Source: Syntrophobacterales bacterium
GTDB taxonomy: Bacteria; Desulfobacterota; Syntrophobacteria; Syntrophobacterales; Thermodesulforhabdaceae
Direction of reading: 5' to 3'
NCBI GenBank assembly: GCA_026417655.1
Contig: JAOACS010000010.1
Location: 69,745-111,710, forward strand
Length of the DNA stretch: 41,966 nucleotides
A program made the translations under genes and the position numbers. Below are positions 25,108 through 36,103 of the stretch, one piece after another (position 1 is the stretch's first letter; the number at the start of each line of letters is the position of its first letter). The notes beneath the pieces were generated by a model. The model was not told where the DNA came from, made no database searches, and saw nothing but the letters and a program-made list of their open reading frames with translations.

Positions 25108-25896
25108 ATGAGGGAAGCTAAAAGAATCAGGCCTGTTGTAGTTACGATCGGAAATGAAATCATCTTTGGCGAAAGAATGGATGATAATAGACTATGGATG
25201 TTAGGGGAACTTAAAGCTAGAGACATGCCTGCGGAAGCAACTCTCAGTCTTCCTGACGATGAGAATGTAATAGGTCATTGGGTCTCCTTTCTAAGCTCTA
25301 ACCACTATACACCGGTGTTCCTTTCTGGTGGAATAGGAGGCACCCATGATGATAGAACTCGCCAAGGTGTTGCCATAGGACTCAATAAGCCACTAGTTAT
25401 CCACAACGAATGTTTTCAAATCCTTAAATCCCGATACGGCTCAAAATTCACCGAACAGCGCCAGCGAATGGCATGGCTTCCTGAGGGTTCTTCGCTAATA
25501 CCTAATCCCCTTGGGGCACCCGGATTTATGATAAACGATATCTTCTGTTTTCCTGGTTTTCCTGAAATGTTAAGACCTATGTTTCTGTGGGTTCTCGAAA
25601 AAATTCTAGGAAAATCCGCACCTACCTCAAAAATTGTAGTGAAAGAATGGTATCTTGCTGTAAATGAGGGTGAGGTGGCAGAAGCGATCGAACGCTTTGC
25701 CACCCAATATCCAGAGGCTTCCATAGGATTATATCCCCACATTATTGAAGGAAAGAAACAACATGTAACAGTAAGGTTGCGATATCCATACAATAGAGTC
25801 GATATTTTGAACAATCTTGACAGCCTGATCTCATCTATGGGATGGAAGATCTTATCAAGGACCTATCAACCAAGAGATGGCGAGGTGCAATCATGA
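25108..25896 (+). CDS. MoCF/CinA-N-type protein
   Basis: A 262-residue protein with a MoaB/Mog-like fold as in the N-terminal part of CinA. Motifs: VVTIGNEIIFGERMDDNRLW (residues about 10-29) and the LSGGIGGTHDDRTRQGVA loop, equivalent to TGGLGPTHDD in CinA. LPEGSSLIPNPLGAPGFMI and CFPGFPEMLRPMF follow. The C-terminal nicotinamide-deamidase domain of full-length CinA is missing, so the molybdopterin/ADP-ribose-type role is uncertain. Its stop overlaps the phosphofructokinase start by ATGA, suggesting co-translation with a glycolytic enzyme. A GAGGG sequence precedes ATG. Confidence 0.87.
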   Translation: MREAKRIRPVVVTIGNEIIFGERMDDNRLWMLGELKARDMPAEATLSLPDDENVIGHWVSFLSSNHYTPVFLSGGIGGTHDDRTRQGVAIGLNKPLVIHNECFQILKSRYGSKFTEQRQRMAWLPEGSSLIPNPLGAPGFMINDIFCFPGFPEMLRPMFLWVLEKILGKSAPTSKIVVKEWYLAVNEGEVAEAIERFATQYPEASIGLYPHIIEGKKQHVTVRLRYPYNRVDILNNLDSLISSMGWKILSRTYQPRDGEVQS

Positions 25897-28118
25897 AAAT
25901 TGGTGTTATGACAAGTGGGGGTGATTCCCCTGGAATGAACGCTGCAGTAAGAGCTGTAGTAAGGGAGGCCCTTAATAATAACATTGAGATTTTTGGAATT
26001 GAAAATGGTTTTGAGGGATTAATAGCTGGTCGCATAAGACCTCTAGGATGGCACGACGTGGGGGGAATAATAAATCGCGGTGGAACATTTCTTGGGACAG
26101 CGAGATCGGAAAAATTTAAGACCCCTGAAGGTAGACGGGAGGCTGTAAAAAATCTTGTCCGCTTCCAGATTGATGCTCTTGTAGTAATAGGCGGTGACGG
26201 ATCCCTTACAGGGGCTAGAGTGCTTGTAGAAGAATGGAACGAACATATTCAAGCTATCCAAGCCGAAGGGATTGACACAGGCACCATAGGCACTCTGAAG
26301 GTTGTAGGTCTTCCAGGATCCATAGATAATGATCTTTACGGCACCGACATGTCCATAGGAGCTGATACGGCGTTAAATCACATAATTAGAGCTATGGATG
26401 ATATTTCATCGACGGCAGCTTCCCATCAAAGAACCTTTGTTATTGAGACAATGGGGCGACATTGTGGCTATCTAGCCCTTATGTCAGGTCTTGCTGGTGG
26501 GGCCTCTTGGGTTCTTATCCCCGAAGAAGAACTTGATGTAAGGTGGCACCATAAGATGATTGAAGCAATAGACAAATCCCGTAAGGCGGGGAGACCTCAT
26601 CAAATCGTTGTAGTTGCTGAAGGAGCGAAGCATCCGGACGGATTGAGAATACGGTCTGAGGAAATCAAGGATCTTATTGCTAGAAAACTTGGTTTAGATG
26701 TTAGGCTCACCGTTCTTGGTCACATTCAACGAGGAGGTTCTCCAACCGCCTTCGACCGAATCCTAGCAACAAGACTTGGGGTAGCGGCCGTTGAGTTTCT
26801 CATTAACAATCCCAACAAACCGATATGTCACATGGCTGGACTTATCAAAAACAAACCCACATTTACTCCCCTTGACGAAGTTATTACTAAAAGTCGGGAG
26901 GTCGAAGATGCTGTAGAGCAAGGCAATTACCGTTATGCCCAAGAATTAAGGGGAGAAGGATTTCGAAAGGCTATGGAATTAGTGAAAATGTTGACCCAGA
27001 TCACACCAGCAAAGACATGCACTGACGAAGGCTCAGTGCTTGTTTTTACTGGGGGAGCAGATTCACCAGGAATGAATACCCTTGTAAGCGTCTTAGGAAG
27101 GTGCCTTCTAAATCAGGGCATCAGAGTTATGGCTGCTAGAAATACATTTTTGGGGCTCATCCACGGAGATATTTTCCCCCTGAGTTGGGACGAGATTGTG
27201 GGTTGGATAAATAAGCCAAGTTCCGAAATAGGTGCTATGCGTATAGAATTGAGAGACAGCGATTACGCTAAGATGTCCGAAAATCTCGAACGTCACAAAA
27301 TTATAGGGATTGTAGCGATCGGTGGCTTGAAGACCTATCTTGGCATGGAAAGATTTGTTGCTCTAAGGGAGCGTTTTCCCAGTTTCAACATCCCCGTAAT
27401 CCTAATCCCCGCTTCGATTGACAATAACCTTCCTGGCACTGAATTTTCCGTTGGCTCCGATACAGCATTAAACGCTATAGTCGAAGCAGTAGATAAAATA
27501 AGGAACACAGCGGGGGCTAGCCGAAGAACCTTTATCGTTGAAGTAATGGGTCGTAAAAGTGGCTTTCTTGCCCTAATGGGGGGAATGGCTTCAGGAGCTG
27601 AAAAGGCCTATCTTCCCGAAAGAGGCATCTCTATTAAAGATCTTGTCGAAGATGTCCAAATGCTGAAAGAAAGCTTTGAATGTGGTAAAAAGATGGTTGT
27701 CTTCATAAAGAATGAAGCTGCATCTCAATATTATACCACAGACTTTATCAGGAGAGTCTTTGAAGAGGAAGGGGAAGGGAAATTTGGAGTAAGAACTACT
27801 ATCTTAGGCCATATTCAAAGAGGTGGTGCTCCGACAGCCTTTGATCGTGTGGTTGCCTGCCGTTTCGGGGTCTATGCAGCGTCACTTATGAAGGAATTTC
27901 TAAGCAACATCGAGATACATTCGAAGAAAGCTTTAGTTCTCGGACTTAAGGGACGAAGTATTGTAGAAACTCCTTTAGAAGAGGCCATGAATGAAATGGA
28001 TAGGGAAAATGAAAGACCAAAGTATCAATGGTTTCTCGAGTTAATTGATGTAGCCGACAGGTTAGCTCTACCCATGCCTCACTGTAAACCTCGTTCAAAC
28101 TCCCTTTCAATGCGATAA
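25893..28118 (+). CDS. pfkA: Tandem-fused 6-phosphofructokinase (eukaryote-like)
   Basis: Phosphorylates fructose 6-phosphate in glycolysis. The 741-residue protein is two PFK domains in a row, like animal and fungal PFK. Domain 1 is catalytic: GVMTSGGDSPGMNAAVRA (4-21), VIGGDGSLTGA (98-108), PGSIDNDLYGTDMSIG (141-156) and MGRHCGYLALM. Gly in GGDGS and PGSID indicates ATP rather than PPi as donor. Domain 2 keeps the sugar-binding segments (EVMGRKSGFLALM, HIQRGGAPTAFDR), but its phosphoryl site is degenerate: AIGGLKTYLG lacks the acidic residue and SIDNN replaces SIDND. It is therefore probably regulatory. ATG 25893 is chosen over 25842 because of the family start MKIGVMTSGG and the ATGA overlap. 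The 3' end overlaps nagZ, convergent, by 40 bases. Confidence 0.92.
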   Translation: MKIGVMTSGGDSPGMNAAVRAVVREALNNNIEIFGIENGFEGLIAGRIRPLGWHDVGGIINRGGTFLGTARSEKFKTPEGRREAVKNLVRFQIDALVVIGGDGSLTGARVLVEEWNEHIQAIQAEGIDTGTIGTLKVVGLPGSIDNDLYGTDMSIGADTALNHIIRAMDDISSTAASHQRTFVIETMGRHCGYLALMSGLAGGASWVLIPEEELDVRWHHKMIEAIDKSRKAGRPHQIVVVAEGAKHPDGLRIRSEEIKDLIARKLGLDVRLTVLGHIQRGGSPTAFDRILATRLGVAAVEFLINNPNKPICHMAGLIKNKPTFTPLDEVITKSREVEDAVEQGNYRYAQELRGEGFRKAMELVKMLTQITPAKTCTDEGSVLVFTGGADSPGMNTLVSVLGRCLLNQGIRVMAARNTFLGLIHGDIFPLSWDEIVGWINKPSSEIGAMRIELRDSDYAKMSENLERHKIIGIVAIGGLKTYLGMERFVALRERFPSFNIPVILIPASIDNNLPGTEFSVGSDTALNAIVEAVDKIRNTAGASRRTFIVEVMGRKSGFLALMGGMASGAEKAYLPERGISIKDLVEDVQMLKESFECGKKMVVFIKNEAASQYYTTDFIRRVFEEEGEGKFGVRTTILGHIQRGGAPTAFDRVVACRFGVYAASLMKEFLSNIEIHSKKALVLGLKGRSIVETPLEEAMNEMDRENERPKYQWFLELIDVADRLALPMPHCKPRSNSLSMR

Positions 28119-29080
28119 ACCGATTCCAAATGGGCCTCCCTCACTTTAGAATTATTTTCAACTAATTTTATCAGCGCCTCGTAGAGGCGCTCGAAATGGG
28201 AAATATTATTACACACAAGAAGACAATCTACACCTGCAAGAGTTGATCGCTCAACAATAACCTGAGGAGGATAATGATCCGATATCGCCTTCATATCGAG
28301 ATCATCACTCAATATAAATCGGTCAAAGGAGAGGCGCTTTCTTAGCCATTCTCTACAAACGACAGTTGAAAGAGGGCCAGGCCATTTAGGATCCCACAGA
28401 GGGTAGATCCCGTGCGAAATCATTATGCCGAAAACCCTCGCTCTTATGGCAGCCTCAAAGGGTTTTATATCGGAGTACATATCGGAAGGGGAGTCCCATA
28501 GGACGGATAGTCTATGCTCGTGGGGATCCAAAAGGGCTCTTGAAAGCCCTGGAAAATGTTTTGCAACAGAGTGTATGCCGTGCTTTCTATGTATCTGGAT
28601 CCACAAAGCCCCCAAAAGACCTACTTCATCAGGATCGCTTCCAAAAGAGCGATCGCCAAGAAAATGCGAAGACTTATCATGAACTATATCAAGAACCGGA
28701 GAAAGATTTACGTTAATACCATGAAATATCAATGTCTGGGCGGTCTCAGATGAATACCTAGAAACATTCATTTGGCGTTGTTCAATTGTGTTAGCATTTT
28801 CCGCCAGAGATCGAGGAGCAGGTGTTTCTAAGAACTTAAGCCGCCTTACCCGTCCCCCCTCCTGGTCAACAGCTATGAAGAGCCTTCTTCCAAGTCTTGA
28901 AAGGGCCTGTTTCTGAATGGTATTAGTGAGATCAATAAGCTGCTCTGAATCAACAATGTTTCTATGAAATAAAACCAGACCACCTACATGGTAACTCTCT
29001 ATAAGTGTTCTTAGTTCATCGTTCCAGGAGGTTCCATTAAAACCTACCCAGAATCTAGATCCAATGGTGTTTGTCAACAT
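28079..29080 (-). CDS. nagZ: Beta-N-acetylhexosaminidase, glycoside hydrolase family 3 (NagZ-like)
   Basis: Removes N-acetylglucosamine from peptidoglycan turnover products. The 333-residue single-domain GH3 protein shows FIAVDQEGGRVRRL (about 89-102), the KHFPG motif followed by LLDPHEH, and the nucleophile region ILSDDLDMKAI. The usual KHFPGHG reads KHFPGLS here, but the Asp-x-His pair thought to act as acid/base in NagZ is kept. There is no signal peptide, so it is cytoplasmic, as usual for NagZ. AAAGGGA precedes ATG. It begins 12 bases after cheZ ends and may be read from the chemotaxis transcript. Confidence 0.9.
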   Translation of the reverse strand: MLTNTIGSRFWVGFNGTSWNDELRTLIESYHVGGLVLFHRNIVDSEQLIDLTNTIQKQALSRLGRRLFIAVDQEGGRVRRLKFLETPAPRSLAENANTIEQRQMNVSRYSSETAQTLIFHGINVNLSPVLDIVHDKSSHFLGDRSFGSDPDEVGLLGALWIQIHRKHGIHSVAKHFPGLSRALLDPHEHRLSVLWDSPSDMYSDIKPFEAAIRARVFGIMISHGIYPLWDPKWPGPLSTVVCREWLRKRLSFDRFILSDDLDMKAISDHYPPQVIVERSTLAGVDCLLVCNNISHFERLYEALIKLVENNSKVREAHLESVYRIEREFERGLQ

Positions 29081-29091
29081 TATATTCCCTT

Positions 29092-30408
29092 TTAAAAACC
29101 AAATTCGGCAAGAAGAGCATCCACATCTTCTTGAGACTTAAGAGCTTCCTTCTTATCATGAGCTGGGCCATAGAGAAACTCTTTTGGTCCCTTCTTCTCC
29201 CCCTTTCTACCACTTACAGGTATTCCAAAACTGGTTATGAGATTTATGAGACTAATTTCCAGGTCCTTTAAAAGACGAATTATTTTAATTATAATCTGAC
29301 CTGTAAGATCTTGAAAGTCTTGAGCTGTCATGATCTTTAGCAAATCCTCCTGATCAGCATTAAGTCTTAGTCGAAGATTTTCTGAAAGCTTAATGATCTC
29401 ATCGAGCTTTGCGCGAGCATTATCTCCAAGGGGATAAAGTAAGCTTGCAATCGTTTGAATCTTACTTATCATCTCATCCTCTTCAGTCTTACGGTTTTGA
29501 ATCAATTCTACATGATCAAGAGTGGTATTCGCCGCATGTTCTGTGAGTTTCAGAATATGCTCAAGACGATCACCCGAGTCGGGAAGTTTCTCCTCTGCAA
29601 ATTCTCTCAATTGGGGATCAATAGATTTAGATAAATTTCTCAGAGAGTCATGAAGTTGGCGAGCAAGTCTTCCAATTTCTTCATACAGCCCTCCCTTTTC
29701 TGTTTGAGCCTCAGCGAGTTCACTAAGCACATTCTTAGCTTTTTGGATATCTCCCTGTGAAAAGGCAAACATAAACTCCTTAATCTTCCCAACCAACCAG
29801 AAAAGCTTCGGATCACCGAACACATCCTTTCCGAAGATCTCCTCATCGGGATCGGAGAGGGCAAAGAGTCTCTCAAGGTAGGATACCGTAGCGTCTTTTA
29901 TGGGAAATCGAATAGAGAAAAAGCCGTTTTCATTGTTTTGAGTAATCACCTCTCCACCTATACGTTCGACGAAAAGTTGGAGATTAACAAAATTTGGTTT
30001 TTCAACCTCCGAGGGAGATTCAAGAATAGCCTCTATTTTTGATAACTCTTCCTTTGTATTATTTTCCTCTGATAAATCTTCGGCTACAGAAATACCCACA
30101 AGCTCGAAAAACTCTGATATATGCTCAGGGGTGGGAACCCCACCATTGGATTCTATTCTTTCTCTAAGGGTTGCGAAGGCAAATTGAAGTAATTGTTTTA
30201 TTTCGGCAGAAGAAGCATCATCCCATGGCATATCTTGAATAAAATTTTTTACCGAAAAACTTAAGGAAGATAGAACCGAAAACCCTAGATCTAAGGAGAC
30301 TAAAGAAAGCATATCTAGCTGGTTCAATATATCAGCTTTACTTAGGGAAGAGCTAGAGGTAGAAAAACCCTCTTCCAAGGACTTAAAAATCTCCTTCAGT
30401 CTTTCCAT
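29092..30408 (-). CDS. cheZ: CheZ-like CheY-P phosphatase with long N-terminal extension
   Basis: Dephosphorylates CheY-P to end the motor signal. The C-terminal third is CheZ: a long four-helix segment (HSLRNLSKSI-like to LTEHAANTTLDHVELIQ), then the signature AQDFQDLTGQIIIKII (from residue 362) containing the catalytic Gln, and the extreme C-terminal peptide EDVDALLAEFGF, which matches the CheY-binding tail. At 438 residues it is about twice the usual CheZ length. The added N-terminal 200 or so residues are acidic and helical, with no family I recognise. It follows cheA by two bases and shares its operon. CheX, encoded in the same block, would be a second phosphatase. Confidence 0.88.
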   Translation of the reverse strand: MERLKEIFKSLEEGFSTSSSSLSKADILNQLDMLSLVSLDLGFSVLSSLSFSVKNFIQDMPWDDASSAEIKQLLQFAFATLRERIESNGGVPTPEHISEFFELVGISVAEDLSEENNTKEELSKIEAILESPSEVEKPNFVNLQLFVERIGGEVITQNNENGFFSIRFPIKDATVSYLERLFALSDPDEEIFGKDVFGDPKLFWLVGKIKEFMFAFSQGDIQKAKNVLSELAEAQTEKGGLYEEIGRLARQLHDSLRNLSKSIDPQLREFAEEKLPDSGDRLEHILKLTEHAANTTLDHVELIQNRKTEEDEMISKIQTIASLLYPLGDNARAKLDEIIKLSENLRLRLNADQEDLLKIMTAQDFQDLTGQIIIKIIRLLKDLEISLINLITSFGIPVSGRKGEKKGPKEFLYGPAHDKKEALKSQEDVDALLAEFGF

Positions 30409-30410
30409 GA

Positions 30411-32582
30411 TTACTTCATTCCCCTTTCAAAGGCTGTAACAATCCCTTTGACATCAAGTATAAGAGCAATTCTTCCATCCCCTAGGATCGCTCCTCCCGA
30501 TATTCCGACTATATGTTTAAGGGCACTTCCTAGACTTTTTATTACGACCTCCTGACGACCAATTATCTCATCGGCCAAAAGGCAATAATCTCTTCCATCT
30601 TCGCTGACAACAAGAAGCAGAGCTTCCCAAGGGTTATAATGAAGCGGTTCGAGCTGAAAGAGATTGTGAAGCCTTATAAGAGGCATTAACTTACCCCTTA
30701 CGTTGATCATCTCTCCTCTACCCTGAACCGTCTGATAATCTTTCCTAAGGGGTCTAAGAGATTCACGAAGAGAAATAGTAGGAACGACATATCGTTCAGA
30801 CCCCACCTTTATAATCATGCCGTCTATAATTGCCATAGTAAGGGGAAGTTTAAGTTCAAAAAGGGTTCCCTCCCCCCGTCTACTTTTTATTTCTATCTTT
30901 CCCCGAAGATCCTCCACAGTTCGCTTAACCACATCCATTCCAACGCCTCGGCCAGACACGTCGGTTACTTCATCTTTTGTGGAAAATCCGGGATGGAAAA
31001 TAAGCTCAAAGAGAGCGCCTTCTTCAAACTTATCGTCGGGTTGGATAAGCCCTCGCTCAACCGCTTTTTTCCTGATCTTTTCTGCATCTAAACCTCTTCC
31101 ATCATCCCTTATGTATATTACTATATTACCCCCCTTCTGTTCGGCGGAAAGAAAGATCGTTCCGTATGGAGGTTTTCCGAGTTTTAATCGTTCTTCGGGA
31201 GATTCAATACCGTGATCTACGGCGTTACGAATCATGTGAACAAGGGGTTCGTAAATCTGATCAACCATGTTGCGATCTATCTCCGTATCCTCTCCCGACA
31301 TTTGGAGAACCACCTCTTTTCCCGACTTTCGAGAAAGGTCTCTAATAAGACGTATCATCTTCTGAAACGTTGCTTTTATAGGAACCATCCTAAGGGATGT
31401 GCTTATACGCTGAAGCTCTCCCGTTATACGTCTCAGTTGAACAATATCTTTTTGAAACTTTTGCTCTCTAATCTTTTGAACCTCAGGATTCTGAAGAACC
31501 ATAGATTGAGCAATAACTAACTCACCAATCATATCAACAAGATTATCGAGCTTTTGAGTATCAACTCGGATCGATGTTACAGACTCCTTAAGATGTTTCT
31601 GCTCTCTTAATGCAAGGGCCACATCTTTGGGTGCAGCAAGACCCTTTTCAATAAGTTTTTCTCCTATCTTCTTCCCTTCCCGAACGGCCTCCTCAACAAT
31701 CTCTTCTATCTTCTCCTCTTCCACTATACCCTTTTCCGCAAGGATTTCACCAATTTTAGGAATCTCAATAGGCAGGATAGCTCTAGTAGGATCAAAGCTT
31801 CTTACGTGTTTTAAAAAGTTTTTTACTCTAATACTACCCTGTGTGACAATTTTACCCTTAGGAAGCTCATTTTCGAGACTGGAAAGTTGTTCCTTGAGTA
31901 TGTCAATAGCCTGAAGAACAATGTCTATTACTCCCTCCGTAACTGGGAAACTGCCCGAACGAGCTCCATCCAAAAGGTTTTCAACTTCATGACTGATCTC
32001 ATGAATATCTCTTAGGTTAAGAAAACCTGCTACCCCCTTTATACTATGGAAAGGTCTAAAAACAGCGTTTATGACTTCCCTGTTTCCAGGATCTTCCTCC
32101 AAGGAGATGATGTTAAGTTCAATAGATGAGAGATGTTCCCTGGCTTCATCTAAAAAGTCCCTGAAAAGTTCAGGATCCTCAACAGACATAAGAACTTGAG
32201 ATTCCGACCCTTCTTGCTCATCCTTCTGTGTAACCTCCGTTTCTACTATAGCAGGTGGTTCAACCGAGACCTTTTCTTTCGACCCTATTTCCTCATTTCC
32301 ATCCAACACCACTGACTCTCCGACAGCGTTATCACAAAGAGTTCTGATAAGCTCATGAATGAGTTCCCAATCACCTCTAGGATCTTGAGACTCTTCTAGA
32401 ACAAGTTTTTTGAAAATATTTCTAAGCTTTGTAACAAGCTCTACCTCCCTAGGAGAGATTTCACAGGACTCTAGCTCATCAAGAAGATTTAAAACATCCC
32501 CTATCCCCATGAGATCATCTATTCCAGCAATAACACTGGTAGCGATTCTATCGAGTAGTTCCTGCTTCGAGGACTCGCTCAT
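30411..32582 (-). CDS. cheA: Chemotaxis histidine kinase CheA
   Basis: Kinase that phosphorylates CheY and CheB. Order in the 723 residues: an N-terminal extension of about 135 residues without a clear family; an HPt domain with the phospho-accepting H179 (VFRPFHSIKGVAGFL); a linker with helical pieces (IGEILAEKGIVEEEKIEEIV); a dimerisation segment (LDNLVDMIGELVIAQSMV); the ATPase with N-box HMIRNAVDHGIESPEERL, DDGRGLD and FSTKDEVTDVSGRGVGMDVV; and a C-terminal CheW-like domain (SERYVVPTISLRESL). Having HPt away from the N-terminus is unusual. cheY lies 11 bases upstream and cheZ 2 bases downstream. No CheW is encoded in the window, so another locus must supply it. Confidence 0.95.
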   Translation of the reverse strand: MSESSKQELLDRIATSVIAGIDDLMGIGDVLNLLDELESCEISPREVELVTKLRNIFKKLVLEESQDPRGDWELIHELIRTLCDNAVGESVVLDGNEEIGSKEKVSVEPPAIVETEVTQKDEQEGSESQVLMSVEDPELFRDFLDEAREHLSSIELNIISLEEDPGNREVINAVFRPFHSIKGVAGFLNLRDIHEISHEVENLLDGARSGSFPVTEGVIDIVLQAIDILKEQLSSLENELPKGKIVTQGSIRVKNFLKHVRSFDPTRAILPIEIPKIGEILAEKGIVEEEKIEEIVEEAVREGKKIGEKLIEKGLAAPKDVALALREQKHLKESVTSIRVDTQKLDNLVDMIGELVIAQSMVLQNPEVQKIREQKFQKDIVQLRRITGELQRISTSLRMVPIKATFQKMIRLIRDLSRKSGKEVVLQMSGEDTEIDRNMVDQIYEPLVHMIRNAVDHGIESPEERLKLGKPPYGTIFLSAEQKGGNIVIYIRDDGRGLDAEKIRKKAVERGLIQPDDKFEEGALFELIFHPGFSTKDEVTDVSGRGVGMDVVKRTVEDLRGKIEIKSRRGEGTLFELKLPLTMAIIDGMIIKVGSERYVVPTISLRESLRPLRKDYQTVQGRGEMINVRGKLMPLIRLHNLFQLEPLHYNPWEALLLVVSEDGRDYCLLADEIIGRQEVVIKSLGSALKHIVGISGGAILGDGRIALILDVKGIVTAFERGMK

Positions 32583-32593
32583 AGACCTTTTCC

Positions 32594-32980
32594 TCAGTCT
32601 TTAGGGACGATCTTTTCAAGTTTTTCTGCAAGGGTCTGAGCCGTAAAAGGCTTAACAATGTAATTACTCACCTTCGCTTTAACCGCTTCAATAACATTCT
32701 CCTTCTGAGCTTCGGCTGTTACCATCAGAAACGGTATATCCTTGGTATCTTCATTCGCTCGTACCCATTTTAGGAGTTCAAGGCCAGTCATTTTGGGCAT
32801 ATTCCAGTCAGAGATGATTAAATCTACCTTTTGGGTTTTAAGGATATCAACGGCCGCCGTCCCATCTTCAGCTTCAAGGATTTTTTTGAATTCAAGATCC
32901 CGTAAGATATTACGAATTATTCTCCTCATCGTTGCAAAATCGTCAACAACAAGCACAGTCATATCTTTATAGGATGGCAC
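32594..32980 (-). CDS. cheY: Chemotaxis response regulator CheY
   Basis: Single-domain receiver of 128 residues that, once phosphorylated by CheA, binds the flagellar switch. Acidic pocket VVDDFATMRR (D13, D14), phospho-site D58 in DLIISDWNMPKMTG, the Thr in FLMVTAEAQ and the Lys in YIVKPFTAQ are all present. ATG 32980 begins MPSYKDMTVLVV. It stands between cheB and cheA, which is usual for CheY and marks it as the main motor-directed copy, while the second receiver (35030-35449) is paired with cheX. Confidence 0.95.
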   Translation of the reverse strand: MPSYKDMTVLVVDDFATMRRIIRNILRDLEFKKILEAEDGTAAVDILKTQKVDLIISDWNMPKMTGLELLKWVRANEDTKDIPFLMVTAEAQKENVIEAVKAKVSNYIVKPFTAQTLAEKLEKIVPKD

Positions 32981-32998
32981 GAATCTCCTCCTCCCCTA

Positions 32999-34604
<1,606 letters not shown>

Positions 34605-34623
34605 GATAAAATTTCCCTATTTA

Positions 34624-35049
34624 TTAATCTTTGGAGCAAATAGTTACCTCTCCACATTTTTCTCCCAGAATAAACAGGGGGATAGTCCAGCAAAAACTTC
34701 CAATCATTGTTTCACTCGGGTAGCCTATTTGTGGAAGCCCAAGGGAATACTTCCCCTTTGAGGAGCTAACACAGTATCCTCCTATCATATTGGCTAATTC
34801 CTTTAGACAATCTTCCATATCCTCCTGTTTAACCTTCTCTACCACCACACCCATGAAATCAGCCGCTATCTGAAAGGCAACAGCTTCTAAGAGATCTACA
34901 GTTATAACCAACATCGAGTCCTGGCCAGTCAATTTTATATGAGAGACAACCCTTTTTTTATCCTTCCAATTGGATTCTTCATCGGATCCATCAAATTCTA
35001 CTAGGGTGTAAAACATCTTCTCCAATGTATTAGAAATCGCTTCCTTCAT
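34624..35049 (-). CDS. cheX: CheX-like phosphatase
   Basis: CheC/CheX-family phosphatase for CheY-P. About 141 residues from ATG 35049; an ATG at 35067 is also in frame and the ribosome site is poor for either. The family signature E-x2-N is present in CLKELANMIGGYC, preceded by the beta-strand segment SMLVITVDLLEAVAFQIAADFMG in pieces, and followed by GLPQIGYP. There is only one such helix, as in CheX rather than CheC. It overlaps the receiver gene just upstream by about 20 bases, which suggests a pair. With CheZ also present, the operon has two phosphatase types. Confidence 0.82.
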   Translation of the reverse strand: MKEAISNTLEKMFYTLVEFDGSDEESNWKDKKRVVSHIKLTGQDSMLVITVDLLEAVAFQIAADFMGVVVEKVKQEDMEDCLKELANMIGGYCVSSSKGKYSLGLPQIGYPSETMIGSFCWTIPLFILGEKCGEVTICSKD

Positions 35050-35449
35050 CAATTCCGCCCATCGCATAAACTGGCTCCCCCATTATTCCCTTAAGATACT
35101 CCCTGATCTGATCGGGTTCGAAGGGTTTTCTTATGTAGCCCTGAGCACCCATAGACATCGCCTTTTGAAGTTTATTTTCGTCTCCCTCAGTAGTTATCAA
35201 TACTACAGGGATGTCCTTAAATTCTTCTCTTCTTCTTAGTTCACTGAGAAATTGGTAACCATCCATAACCGGCATATGGATATCTGACAATATGATATCT
35301 ACCCACTTAGAGTTCAACACCTTAAGAGCTTCCTCACCGTTAGACGCTTCAAATATCTCTCCAACCTTAAAGCCAGAAATTTGTAAAACCTTCCGAATCA
35401 CCTTCCTCATAGAGTTGGAATCATCCACAATCAAGATATTGTATGCCAT
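35030..35449 (-). CDS. CheY-like response regulator
   Basis: A 139-residue receiver protein: acidic pair D9/D10 (LIVDDSNSMRKVI), phospho-site D56 in DIILSDIHMPVMDG, switch Thr in VVLITTEGDE, and Lys in YIRKPFEPDQ. The C-terminus has a short extra tail (YAMGGIDEGSDF) beyond a usual receiver. It overlaps the cheX start and is preceded by the intact cheD. It may be the substrate of CheX, perhaps acting as a phosphate sink in place of a motor-binding CheY, but that is inference. Confidence 0.92.
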   Translation of the reverse strand: MAYNILIVDDSNSMRKVIRKVLQISGFKVGEIFEASNGEEALKVLNSKWVDIILSDIHMPVMDGYQFLSELRRREEFKDIPVVLITTEGDENKLQKAMSMGAQGYIRKPFEPDQIREYLKGIMGEPVYAMGGIDEGSDF

Positions 35450-35467
35450 AATACCCCACCTTTCGGA

Positions 35468-35950
35468 TTAAAACTCAAATTCTCCTTCTCCTGAAACCTT
35501 AAGGAAACATTTCCCAGATCCTATTTCTAGCCTCATGGTTCTGTTAACACTTCCTCCAACATTTTCGGCGGAGACCCTTACGTTATTGCGCCAGAAAAGT
35601 TTTTTTAGAATCATGTAATTCCGCTTTCCTATATTAAAGACCCCATTCTCATCAAGAATCTGTCCCCCACCAGCTACCTTGACAATCATATTAGTTTTCG
35701 TGGCTCCTAGGCTGTAGCACGATTTAAACAACAAAGGGATCCCTGTATCACCAAACATCGCTGGATTTTTCTTCGCCTTTTCGGGATCTATTGAAGATTC
35801 GGGTAACATATAATGAAGAATACCTCCAACCTTAGCTATGGGATCATATACTGCAACCCCGATACAGGAACCGAGGGAATAGGTTATGAGCACATCATCT
35901 GGCTTATTGCTCACAGCCATATCCCCTACACCTATAACGATCCTTGCCAT
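35468..35950 (-). CDS. cheD: Chemoreceptor glutamine deamidase CheD (intact)
   Basis: Deamidates specific glutamines in chemoreceptors and interacts with CheC/CheX. ATG 35950 is preceded by AAGGA at five bases; an upstream ATG at 36019 lacks support. The 160 residues keep the catalytic Cys29 in LITYSLGSCIGVAVYD and His46 in VGGILHYMLP, plus VKVAGGGQIL and NVRVSAENVGG. Compared with the other CheD in this operon (34089-34604), this copy has all the required residues and is likely the active enzyme. It is encoded between cheR and the cheY/cheX pair. Confidence 0.92.
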   Translation of the reverse strand: MARIVIGVGDMAVSNKPDDVLITYSLGSCIGVAVYDPIAKVGGILHYMLPESSIDPEKAKKNPAMFGDTGIPLLFKSCYSLGATKTNMIVKVAGGGQILDENGVFNIGKRNYMILKKLFWRNNVRVSAENVGGSVNRTMRLEIGSGKCFLKVSGEGEFEF

Positions 35951-36103
35951 GACTTTCCTTTCTCCTGCAAAAAACTTTAGTAGAATTGAATCGTATCCTA
36001 AGTAGATTTCTAAAAGCATTTGAAAAAATGGTCAAGCACTAAGGAATCCCTCCGAATATACTAAAGACCCCACTTCTACCTATGTTGAGCAAGAAGCCCT
36101 CTA

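Noticed and set aside
36030-36060. GG-N10-GC pattern on the minus strand between cheR and cheD
   Set aside because: The -24 box lacks TGGCA, so it is not a convincing sigma-54 site, and it lies within an operon.
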